NCBI GenBank assembly: GCA_951802425.1
Contig: OX637800.1
Span: 372,001-436,000, forward strand
Origin: Clavaria fumosa
Lineage: Eukaryota > Basidiomycota > Agaricomycetes > Agaricales > Clavariaceae
DNA length: 64,000 nt
Direction of reading: 5' to 3'
Below the pieces are notes generated by a model. It was not told where the DNA came from, did no database searches, and saw nothing but the letters and a program-made list of their open reading frames with translations. A program made the translations under genes and the position numbers. Of the stretch, positions 22,855 to 32,100 are shown piece after piece (position 1 is the stretch's first letter; each line of letters begins with the position of its first letter).

Positions 22855-22941
22855 GACTGGTCAACTAACTGGTCAGGTAACTGGCACATAAATGGACATG
22901 ACATGTGGCGCAACGACTGGACAGCTATTTGTCCGTCGTGT
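22855..22941 (-). repeat. Right terminal inverted repeat of the 3.5-kb element
   Basis: Inverted copy of 19409-19496; the outer 50 bp are the best conserved (only CC/TT and GT/TT differences), as expected if the ends are recognition sites. Confidence 0.8.
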
Positions 22942-23294
22942 CATAAATCACTTTCAGTAGGCATCCCAGATTCGTTAGACTTGCCAAGACAGCCCCCTAG
23001 TCATGACCTAAGACGCAACAGGTGGGTACGTAAATCCCATGGGAAAGCTGGTACCTGGCACAGGTTCGAACTCGCGACTCGAGTGAACCGGCCTCAATGC
23101 GCTCACGTGGAGCGTTCAACCCGCTGGACTATTTGGTCGACTACACATAACCCTAACATCCTCACCTTGTGCTGTTTCAGTGTCGTGTCCTCAACAGCTT
23201 CCCCTTGCCCTCTGAGTCAGCAATCTCTTGATCTACAACCCCCATTGGCAAGACTCGCCCCATCCTGCAGTCCCTCTCGTAGACGCAGGCAGAA
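22942..23294. other. Spacer right of the TIR element with a tRNA-like segment
   Basis: No protein gene is supported. The only structure noted is the Pol III box-like segment at about 23041-23135, listed separately. Confidence 0.35.
23041..23135 (-). repeat. tRNA-like / Pol III box segment, possible SINE head
   Basis: On the minus strand there is an A-box-like TAGTCCAGCGGGTTGAACGC and, about 50 nt later, a B-box-like GAGTTCGAACCTG. An acceptor stem could not be closed convincingly and the region between is longer than in a class I tRNA, so this is either a decayed tRNA or a tRNA-derived SINE head rather than a working tRNA gene. Confidence 0.35.
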
Positions 23295-23640
23295 ACAGTG
23301 CAGCTGTAGTGGCCGTCAACGACAACGACGACGGCTGCACGGCCAGTAATGACGATGGCGGCGGCGGCAGCGGCCGTCAACGACGACGACGACTGCATGG
23401 CCACGGCCAGTAATGACGATGGCGGCGGCAGCGGCCATCAACAACAACGACGACGACTGCACGGCCACGGCCAGTAATGACGATGGCGGCGGCGGCAGCG
23501 GCCGTCGACAACGACGACGACGACTGCACGGCCACGGCCAGTAATGACGATGGCGGCGGCGGCAGCGGCCATTGACAACGACGACGACGACTGCACGGCC
23601 ACGGCCAGTAATGACGACGACGATGAAGATGACGACAATG
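23295..23640. repeat. Minisatellite, ~66-bp units, about 4.5 copies
   Basis: Units begin GGCCAGTAATGACGATGGCGG and run through a GGC-rich tract, CAACGACGACGACGACTGCA and CGGCCA. Units start near 23339, 23405, 23468 and 23535, with a degenerate one before and a truncated one after (near 23604). Internal (ACG)n length varies between units. Long open frames occur on both strands here only because of the repeat; they are not treated as genes. Confidence 0.85.
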
Positions 23641-24459
23641 GTAGCTTCGGCAGCAGCAATGGCCCAAGCCCCCAGCATTGGTCATAGACCAATGGCGGGA
23701 CTGGGGCCATTGTGTAATCGACCTCCGCTCTCCTCGCCTAGCAAGTCCATTCATGACCTCGACTTCTTCGACGCCAACGAGGACGACACGTCTTTTCCAT
23801 ATGGTGCGAGGGCGGACCAGGGCTCAGCGCAGCGCTAGCACTAGCGGTGCGCAACAAAGACGTCCGTTCCCCATGCTCTTTCTCAAAAACGACAACGCTG
23901 CTTATGAGGAGGATGTTGCCGCAGCTGCTGTTGTTGGTCCTTCTGCCAGGCCGGACCACTTGAAGCGTCGAGTGAATCCCCGTCGAGTGAATGGCCACGC
24001 GCACCCGCACGCGTCTACGTCGACTGCCCTTATAGTCAAGCCCACCATTGTCGCCGCTGCGACCAATGATCCCACCCGAAACCTGACAAGGCAATTGTTC
24101 AATGCGAGGCTCGGCCAATCTACGCAGAGGGGCAGGACACAGGGCCACAAACTGACCTTGGCATTGCTGAAATTCCCACTCGCCTTTGCCTTAGTATCGG
24201 CTTGATTTTGCCAACTGCAGCTCGTGGTCTGTCTCCCGGTGATGGTGGGTTTTCCAATGATACCCAGTTTGTCGCAGGGAGGATCGAGCTCGAGGCCGAG
24301 GGGAAGCAGGGAGACAGGATGGCGGGACACTGCGGTAGGGTAGCAGCGAAGCGGCCAGCACCGAGGTGACGAGGAAGGAGACCGCGCAACGAGGAAGGCG
24401 GCGGCGAGACTAAGGGGAGGAGAATGCAAGAAAAAAGAGGTGATATCGAATGGCATAAG
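23641..24459. other. Unassigned; weak open frame 23678-24205
   Basis: A plus-strand frame of 175 codons (VIDQWRDWGHCVIDLRS near the start, Arg/Ala-rich, ending LLKFPLAFALVSA) overlaps minus-strand frames of similar length. None has a recognisable domain, and GC content explains their openness. A gene cannot be supported. Confidence 0.2.
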
Positions 24460-24612
24460 TGACTCCATAATGACTCAATTGACAAAATATGATTCAGTTT
24501 ACGAGTAATGACTCAAGTAATGACTCAAGTAATGACTCAAGTAATGACTCAGTTTACAGAAAAATGACTCAGTTTACAGAAAAATGACTCAGTTGACAAA
24601 AAATGACTCATT
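24460..24612. promoter_or_regulatory. Array of eight TGACTCA sites in a short tandem repeat
   Basis: Eight exact copies of TGACTCA occur in about 150 bp, spaced mostly by AAGTAA (12-bp period) or by GTTTACAGAAAAA (20-bp period), plus a TGATTCA variant. TGACTCA is the classical Gcn4/AP-1 bZIP half-site pair. It lies upstream of the exons beginning near 24650. It may be a functional element or simply a tandem repeat that happens to contain the site. Confidence 0.55.
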
Positions 24613-24639
24613 GCCTGGGAAAAAAATACTTACAGCCTA

Positions 24640-25920
24640 GATATATAATGCATTGCATAATGTGTGCATACCCTGCACCACAAGGCGCTCTCCATCTTTT
24701 CCACTTGCCATTTAACAGCAAGCATGACCCCATCACCTGTAAGTCCTATTCACCCACTGACAGTATGAGATTGACTGACCAAACTTCACCCTTAGCCTGC
24801 AGCTGTAAATGCCAAGAGAACAAGGGCAAAGGCCAGAATCGTAAGTTAATTTCCATCTGTTCTTGCAATGCACTTTTTGATACCTGAATATACTGTAAGA
24901 ACCCTAGGGGTCCAGCAAAGGCTACGAAGCATATCAAGGCAATCAACAAGGCCAAAAGTGCTGCTAAGGCAGCCAAAGCAAAAGCCTGCAACAAGGGAGC
25001 TCTCAAGCAATGCCACTTCAAGATACTGCTTGAGTCCAGCACTCAAATCTCTGTTGCTGATGGATCTGTCAGCATGACATGCAACGCCAATGGCTGCAAT
25101 GAAGGTGAATGCTGATTCATTCAAGATGATCCTTGACTTACTCTTGTTTAAGAGAAAAAAGATATCATGCCTGGTCAAGTAGTCCTCTTATATGGTCAAC
25201 CAGGTGTCAACATCAGGGTGAGTGTCCTATTTATCCAACTTAGTCCATAGTCTATCTAATATACTGACTATAGAATAAAACTTCTGTGAGCTGGCAACAC
25301 TTCCACTGGGGTTGCACCTCAGTCAACCAGCGTGCACGTTTCCATGGACCATGTGGACACCAACTCAATGGCATCACATCTCTCCCACCTGTCATCTGGG
25401 AGCAGTGCAAAAAGGACATTGCAGAGGCTGCCCTAAAGTCCACCAAACCTCAAGAGGACACTGATAGAGCAGTGGGCAAATTAGTGCGCAATCGTAGTAG
25501 GGATGCCACAGTTCGGTTCTGAACTTTGGTTCGAACCTGAACTGGACTGGACCGAACCGAAAATGAGGTTCAGGTTCAGCCAAGTGGGTGAACCAAACCA
25601 AAATTGAGGTTCAGAAGCCCAAATTTGGGCGAACCATTACCTTATTTGGTAAAAGTCCGGTCCAACGAACTGGACTTGGACCGAACTCAGGTTCAAGGTT
25701 CGGAATTGGGCCTGAACCGGACCTAAAGTCCGGTTCTGGGTTCGAAAAAATTGGCCCCGAACCGGACTTAACCGGACCGTGGCATCCCTAAATCGTAGGC
25801 GCAGGGCTGTGAAGCAAGCAGCTAAATCAGAAGAAAAGAAGAGGTCTGAAAAAGGAGGCAAGGGGGATTCTTGCACTTTTGAGAGTGTCCTTGCTGGGGC
25901 AATCAATTCTTGAATTCTTA
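24640..25920 (+). pseudogene. Unknown multi-exon gene, split by a MITE
   Basis: Candidate exons lie between 24640 and 25920: a start region (MHCIMCAYPAPQGALHLF), a short exon 24798-24840 flanked by a CACCCTTAG acceptor and GTAAGTT donor, a basic exon (AKATKHIKAINKAKSAAKA, ~24910-25105; QCHFKILLESS..SMTCNANGCNE), and a last exon from ~25275 (VSWQHFHWGCTSVNQRARFH, GPCGHQLNGITSLPPVIWEQC) that resumes after the MITE at 25799 (RRRAVKQAAKSEEKKRSEKG) to a TGA at 25912. The frame is continuous if the MITE and one TSD copy are ignored. The function is not recognised. His/Cys residues in the last exon hint at metal binding. Confidence 0.4.
25498..25790. mobile_element. 293-bp hAT-type MITE with 8-bp TSD
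   Basis: Terminal inverted repeats TAGGGATGCCAC...GTGGCATCCCTA, flanked on both sides by AATCGTAG (25490-25497 and 25791-25798). The interior is composed of AGGTTC/GAACC words and can fold into a long stem. The TA-GGG ends and 8-bp duplication are those of hAT elements; there is no coding capacity. It sits inside a coding exon. Confidence 0.93.
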
Positions 25921-27149
25921 GTAATGCTTTCCACCTATCCAATTTTCATCTCATCTGGCATTTCAACATACCAGATATATCTTTGTAGATACCATCTCAA
26001 CATGGCTGCCTTCTGCACTGTTTATAATAATGTTACAACTCTGAGAAACAGTGTCAAGTGTGAAGGCTTAGGCAACTGGGGCAATAGTAAGAAGCTTTGA
26101 CTACAAATTGCTGGTATACTAGATCTGGACTGAATGACAATATCAACTGTCTCCACCAGAGTGTCAATAATAACCAGCAGAGTCCTAGACTCTCTGGCTC
26201 ATGATGCTGCTTACACACAGGCCACCATTCACAAGCTCACTGGCCTCAAATCTGGGTGTGCAGAGCCATTCCAAATTGGCTATCACAGCTGACATTGGTC
26301 ATTATGGAGTTGGTGTGAGTTTTAGGTGACACCTCAAGACACTGAGGCAATGCCTGCAGTTGTCCAGTGCACAGCTTTGGGGATCTGAAAAAACACTTCT
26401 CTGCACTGGTTGGGTCTCATAATCTATCAGCAGATGCAGCTCACTGTCTATGACATGAATGTAGGATGACAAAGGGAAAATTTCTAGCTACTGACTAATC
26501 AACTATGTCTGCACAGCCACTAGTCATCAAGCTTGCTTGTAGTACTTTCATCACACTTGCATTGACAAGATGGACAAGGACACATTTGCATTTGGAGTAG
26601 AAGTCATAGCTGATCAAGAAATGTACATCTCTATAATATGCTTGCAAAGTCCATATGCTAAGGAGAGTGATGGTGATCAAGCTGGGATCTTATGTAATCC
26701 TCATTCCTTTTTAGTCATGCCACTAGATGCTGCCACATACTGCAAGGTGTGATAAATTGACTGGATAAATGAGTTGTGTGGCACCGCAGGAGGAGGCCTA
26801 CTCCTTTATGCTGGAGTGTCACTCATGTTCTGTCTCTAGCACCACCATAGAGCATTTATCACCACACTACCCTCATGAATGAATCCATGATGGACAGATT
26901 ACTGTCTTTTTCAGGAAACCTTATAAATCATAAAACACATGATTATTCTGCAGTCAGATGTCAGCACTGCAATATCTCAACAACAACTGAAGCTAATAGC
27001 ATACAAATTAGTGGAAAATAATCGCACAAACCAGCACTATCCTGAAAAGTTAGAGCGACATGGAAATTTGAACCTGCATGTCACACATCAACCATGATGT
27101 CTATCATGCATTTAGCTCTCATTCATCAACCACGACATCCTGCAGATGG
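25921..27149. other. AT-rich relic region, no confident gene
   Basis: Scattered short open stretches (for example 26545-26752, TFAFGVEVIADQEMYISI) look like fragments of a decayed multi-exon gene but cannot be assembled or identified. A ~107-bp block at 26795-26901 recurs at 42474-42590 and is listed separately. Confidence 0.3.
26795..26901 (+). repeat. Dispersed ~107-bp repeat, copy 1
   Basis: GCTGGAGTGTCACTCATG through CCACCATAGAGCATTTATCACC to CCATGATGGACAGATTA is about 85-90 percent identical to 42474-42590. It has no TIR or coding role here. Confidence 0.7.
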
Positions 27150-27192
27150 TCGCAGGTAGCTCGTTGTCCCCCAAGATCCACTGGATAGTAGT

Positions 27193-28348
27193 TTGACTGT
27201 CAGCAATCCTTACCTGGGAACAGATCTCAAGTTCTCAACATACACTGGGATCCCAATTGCTGCCATTCACAATATCCTCAATTACTTTGAGAAGCACTGG
27301 ACAATCAGAGCAGGTGAGGATGGCAAAGAGAAGGAGAGGAAGAAATCACAAAGACAGCTGAGAGATGTCGATGTCCAGGTGTGTTACTGCAATTATCATT
27401 TTCATTCTATGGTAACCTGAATGCTAGTATCTTTTGGATCATGTCAAACATTACCCTGATTTATACCTTGACAAGCTGCAAGAGCTGCTGGCCAGAGACT
27501 GTGGAGCTGCTGCTTCTATAGCAACAGTTTGGAGGAAGCTGAAACTGGCTGGACTCACGAAAAAGAAGGTATGCAGCCTATTTCTGTTGATCCAAACTTA
27601 TTTTTCTAAAATTCTCAATACCAGCTCACCTGTGTTGCAGCAGAACAATCTGAAGAAAAGCGGCTCAATTACCTTTCAAAAATTGGTGAATATGACCCAG
27701 AGCAGCTTGTTTTTAATGATGAGAGTTCCATTGACTGTTGCACTTCTTACTGCATATAAGCATGGGCTTCTCATGGGATGCAAGCGAAACGCAAGGCTTA
27801 TTTTGTACGTGGAAAGTGGTAAGTTGTCATATTATAATAGATTTAGCAGCTTATGATGTTTTACTTAAAGTTTTTCTGTCCTCCCAGTGCTCTCTTTGAC
27901 CAGAATTATACATTGCGACATTGTCGAAGGCTCCTACTGCACTACAACCATTTACAACTTCATCAACACTCTCTTGGACTCCACGCAGCCTTTCCTGGCT
28001 CCCAACTCTGTCATTGTTATGGATAATTGCTGGATCCACAAGCATCCGGAGATCCAGCAGCTAATTTGTCAATGGTATGTCTATTTTTCAATTCTACATT
28101 ATAATTTGCTAATGTTCCATCGTAGGGGCATGCATTGCATATTTTTGCCTCCCTATTCTCCTGACCTCAACCCTATTGAGCTCACCTTCTTTTTCATGAA
28201 ATATAATCACTGTCATGTTGGTCACTATGTTCAAATGGCAATGACAGAGATGGGTGATGCTGAGTCCCATAAAGTCATCCTTGAGGCTCTTCTTGCAGCA
28301 ACCCCAGAGCATGCTTTTGGCTGGTACAAGCATTGTGGTTACATCTAG
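27193..28348 (+). pseudogene. Tc1/mariner-superfamily DD34E transposase, one stop codon
   Basis: Exons: ~27193-27378 (N-terminal helix-turn-helix region; RAGEDGKEKERKKSQRQL), intron 27379-27427, then LLDHVKHYPDLYLDKLQELLARD and TVWRKLKLAGLTKKK; after an intron ending at about 27625, EKRLNYLSKIGEYDPEQLVFNDESS (first catalytic Asp); later IIHCDIVEGSY, VIVMDNCWIHK (second Asp), intron 28075-28125, and GMHCIFLPPYSPDLNPIE (catalytic Glu). Removing that intron leaves exactly 34 residues between the second Asp and the Glu. A TAA stop interrupts the protein after SIDCCTSYCI (~27757). Terminal inverted repeats were not identified. Confidence 0.8.
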
Positions 28349-28451
28349 TTCCTGTTTGTTCATTTTTTCAATGTCTCATACTGCACATGTTGTAAATAAA
28401 AGTTTTTGAATGGATGTACACCTACCCCCCCCTCCATCTTGAATCCAGCAC
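28349..28451. other. Spacer between mariner relic and zinc-cluster gene
   Basis: Short AT-rich stretch with a C-run (TACCCCCCCCTCC, ~28424); probably the leader of the gene starting at 28452. Confidence 0.35.
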
Positions 28452-28520
28452 CATGGTAAAGCAAAGCAAGGTGAAAGTAGCAGCCAAACTCACTCCTGGA
28501 TGATGCAAATGGTGCAAGAT
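28452..28520 (+). pseudogene. Small zinc-cluster gene, 5' part (interrupted by a hAT element)
   Basis: ATG at 28452 opens MVKQSKVKVAAKLTPG, then a TGA, then CKWC. Joined to the sequence after 39222 with one TSD copy removed, the frame continues without a gap into KMQKKKCMYAPGSS and a set of Cys residues, forming C-x2-C-x6-C-x8-C-x2-C. The TGA before CKWC fits an Arg CGA that decayed. The rest of the gene is at 39223-39853. Confidence 0.6.
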
Positions 28521-28884
28521 TTTTGATGGGGAAGGCTGGGCTTGAAGCTTGAAGCCCTGAGCCTGCCTGGCCCAGCCCTGGGGAGGGCTTGAGAGGGCCC
28601 AGGGCTGGGCTTCAGAGTACTAGAAGCCTGAGCCTTGGGCCTGAACCTGGGCTTTCAGCTAGTATTCAGCCCAAGGGCCAAGACCATTTAGATAAGGCCC
28701 TGATGTACCTCAAAATGCATAATGTACAAGTGCAATCAACTGCAAAGCCTAAAGCCAAACATGTGCTTGTTGTGAGCCAATTGCTCAGCCACAGCAAGGT
28801 CTGTCTGCAGACTCAGACTGTTACTCCACTGTGGATGTACCTGAACACTCAGCTGTTTCAAATGATAACCCTAGACACTGCTTC

Positions 28885-28889
28885 GAGAG
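28885..28889. repeat. 5-bp target site duplication GAGAG, left copy
   Basis: GAGAG directly before the 5' LTR, repeated at 38293-38297 directly after the 3' LTR. A 5-bp TSD is normal for Gypsy integrase. Confidence 0.93.
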
Positions 28890-29114
28890 TGTAAGGCTAT
28901 AGGCCTTTTCTATTCTTTTATTACATAATATACATACTATAATAGTCTACTAGCATAGCCGCTTAGGCCATGCTTACATCAGCGGCCCCTAGAGGGCCGC
29001 TCGCCTATATATATCGCGTCGCGACTGTACAGAGAGGGTAGATCCCTCTACATAGAACTACCATACTCAATATACAGTTGAGTCCGGTTCTTTTGAGGGA
29101 TAGAAAGTATTACA
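28890..29114 (+). repeat. 5' LTR of the Gypsy element
   Basis: 225 bp, TGTAAGGC...ATTACA, with a TATA-like CTATATATATCG at 29005-29015. It contains a perfect 8-bp hairpin at 28981-29001 (AGCGGCCC/GGGCCGCT). It differs from the 3' LTR only in CGTCGCGAC versus CGTCGTGAC. Confidence 0.95.
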
Positions 29115-29152
29115 ACTTTTTTGAACCTTCAACACAACAAGTGTGGCTAGAA

Positions 29153-32100
29153 ATGGGTTACACCCGTATAGCCGCGCAGAAGAAGCACAACAGGAAGGGA
29201 GGAGAAACTCCTCCCTTGGTAGGACCTCTGCGCGACACAGGCATCGCGCAGCCAGAGGGAATAGGACCTCTGTCGAGCCCAGCGGTGAATCCCCGCTAAG
29301 GGCTGACGTGGCGTCACCAGCCCCTGACGACGGCGTTAGGTCCGAAATGCCGTCGACACGTGGCAATCGCCACGAGGAGGGCGCCACAATGCGCCAAGTC
29401 ACTGGTGAAGCGCCATCGTTCGAGAAGGCCGGACCTTCAAAAGGAAAGGGCAGAGAGCCCTTAGAAACCCGCGAGAGGTGGCCGCAAGAGCGGTCAAGCT
29501 CGCGGGCTCCCTCCAATAGTGGAGATGAGCCCACAGCGATAGCGCGAGCTAACGCTGTAGCCGAGAGACTCTCAGACATTCAGGCGGAACTTTCCCGCCA
29601 GGATGAAGAGTTTGAGGCTCTTGTAAGGGCAATGAAAAATCGCCAAGCCACTATTCGGCAACGGCTAAGCAAGGAGGCTACCCACGTCAGGCAGGTGCTG
29701 GACTCGCTAGATGAGCAGGGAACCGCGCTAGCGGCTCCCTTACGGCGGCAATGCCGTGATTCGGTGGAACCCGAAGCGGGGCCTGCCCCGCCGAGTCAGG
29801 CACCAGCTGACCACGAGGAAGGGTGGCGAAGGGAGAACCGCACGGACGGTTCTCGAACCCCTGGCGAACCAGGAATGGAGGGTGGCAGCCCTCGAGAAAT
29901 AGCGGGGCCAGAGCCACGGCTTATGCCGCGCTACCCACAGCTGGGTCAGCGAGAGCCAACAGGCCGGATGGGTCTGTTCGGATGGATGGAACCGCCCCAG
30001 AAGGAGTGGGAGATTACTCAGGAGGTGTCCCCGAGTTCTACAAACTACCAGAGCGATGTATTACATCGCTACCTCGTGATGATATGAGATAAAACCTCGC
30101 TATTGCCTGAGGCAATAGCTGAGATTAGGGGGATTAAGATTGACCCCCCTGAGCTTTATGACGAACGAGACGACCTTGTCGTCTGGGAAAGGTGGCTCGA
30201 TGGCCTCCTTAATTACTTCTACTTCTATAGAGTAGTCGGCCCGCAGTTGGAGCACCAACGCGTTATGCTAGCGGGGTCACGCTTAAGCGGAATAGCCGCT
30301 ACTTGGTATACCCAAGAAGTAACGGGTCTATCCCGTGCTCCTCGAAGGTGGACCTTCGAGGAGTTGATAACCACTATGTTTAAGCAGTTCCTGACTGAGG
30401 TAACAGCGCAGAAGGCAGTGGATGCCTTCTATCAGGTGAAGTTTACAAAGGCAAAGGGCGCCTTGGGCTTCTGGAACGAATTGGCCCAGGTGGCGGAGAG
30501 AATGCTCACCCCGCCTGACGCCGGTACGATGAAAAGGCAGTTCCTTAACGGACTGCCTAACAAGATGGTGGAGGCCATCTTCAAAACTCGCGCGATTAGC
30601 ATCGAGTTATCCTCGGTTGAGGATATTATCGACGCTAGTCGCCAAGTGGAAGCGACCCTCCACTACCTCCAGCAGTGGAGTGCAGTGCCTTCGGTAGGGA
30701 ACCAGGCAGGTCCCAAAGGAAACCCGCCTACAGGCAGAGTGCCTGTGGGGCAGAGGTTTGTGAGACTGCGGCCGTATCGGCCGCACACAGACCGTAGGCC
30801 AGGGGAACCTGTTCCCCTGCAGATTGACTGCGCGCGAGACGAGCGCGTGCAAACCGGAGGAAGCAAACCCCGGCTAGAACCGCCTAAGGTGGTGCCCAAG
30901 ATTGGGGTACGAGGCGGAGAGGAGCGGAAAGCTCCTCTAACATGCTATATGTGCGGGAAAGCAGGGCACTACGCAAATGTGTGCCCTCAGTCACAGCGAA
31001 AGCCAGAGGCTGTGAGGGGAAATGTAAGGAACTACGCCTTACAAGAGGAGCCGGGCGAGTTGGAGCCTGAGGAACCGCCGGAAACACTGGCGGTTGAAAG
31101 CGAGGAGCCGGAGGGTGAAGCCCTACCGGAGGAAGTCGCGGGAGACGACTACGCTGGTCGCGGGGACCAGTACGATTCGGACGAGCTCGAGGAGGAGGTG
31201 GAAAGCGACCAGGTCGCTGGAATCCGGGAATTAGAAGAGGACGAAGTCCTCTACACGACAGAAGTACGCGTCGGCCATGTTGACAACAGGCTGTTTCGGG
31301 CGCACGTCTGGAAGGAGCGGACGGGATCGCGCCCGGTAGTGACAAAGGAGGCTAGGCAATGCCTCGCGGCCTACATCACTGTGAACAGTGTAAAAGTGTA
31401 TACGCTTTTTGATTCTGGAAGTACCCCAGACTTGATGAGCCTGGACTTTGCCCGGGTGACGAAGGTACCAACCTTCCAACTGGATAATCCAGTTCCTATC
31501 CAACTCGGCTGTATCGGCAGCCGATCGACAATCACACGCGGATGCCGTGTAGCGGTGGATTTGGGAGGAATACTGGTGGAGGACCAGTATTTTGATATAG
31601 TGAACATCGACCGCTATGATATCATAGTCGGAACGGCGTTCATGTATGACCGCCGTGTGATACTGGATGTGCACCGACGTGCAATCCAGATTGGCGAAGG
31701 GAAGGGAAAAACCCTTCAGGCGATGTCGCCCAGTGAGGAGACGGAAGCATTACGCGTCCGTATATCGGCTAAGAATGCGCCAAGGAAGGGAGCTCGAAAG
31801 AGCTGACTACACTCGGGCCCCCAGGATGCAGGTGAGCCCTGGAAGGGGGGAGAGGCTAACGCCTCTGTAAAGATAGACGACGCCTACCTCGAAGGCAGGC
31901 GTGAGTACTGGTTTAACCAGTATGCTGAGCTCTTTGGGGGAGTTCCCCCCAGACCGCTGCCGTTTCGGGCGGTGAACCACCGCATACCCTTAATAGATGA
32001 AAAGCAAGTCTATAATTATTACCTGCCTCGGTGTGCTGAGGCATTTAAGGAACAATTCCTTGAGAAAGTGAACCGTTATATTACTAACGGTTGGTGGGAA

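Larger units (their letters stand above)
19409..22941. mobile_element. 3.5-kb TIR-bounded element of unknown superfamily
   Basis: The ends are a long terminal inverted repeat: 19409-19496 and the reverse complement of 22855-22941 share ACACGACGGACAAATAGC, GCCACATGTCATGTCCA and the tract ending TTAGTTGACCAGTC, with about 8 mismatches in 87 bp. Inside are a plus-strand multi-exon gene (19585-21575) and a GC-rich tract (21650-22830). No DDE, RNase H-like, YR or HUH transposase signature was found in the translations. Flanks (GGTTGCATC / CATAAATCA) show no convincing target duplication, so the exact ends may be off by a few bases. Either this is a non-canonical DNA transposon, or a gene captured between TIRs of a non-autonomous one. 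Confidence 0.7.

Noticed and set aside
23295..23640. CRISPR-like array
   Set aside because: Adjacent units without unique spacers in a fungal genome; it is a minisatellite.
23177..23754. Several 75-125-codon minus-strand frames
   Set aside because: They only translate the 66-bp minisatellite (VVVDGRCRRRHRHYW repeats).
28890..29140. Standard tRNA primer-binding site after the 5' LTR
   Set aside because: The sequence after ATTACA (ACTTTTTTGAACC) does not begin with TGG or match a tRNA 3' end by eye; self-priming remains possible but is unproven.
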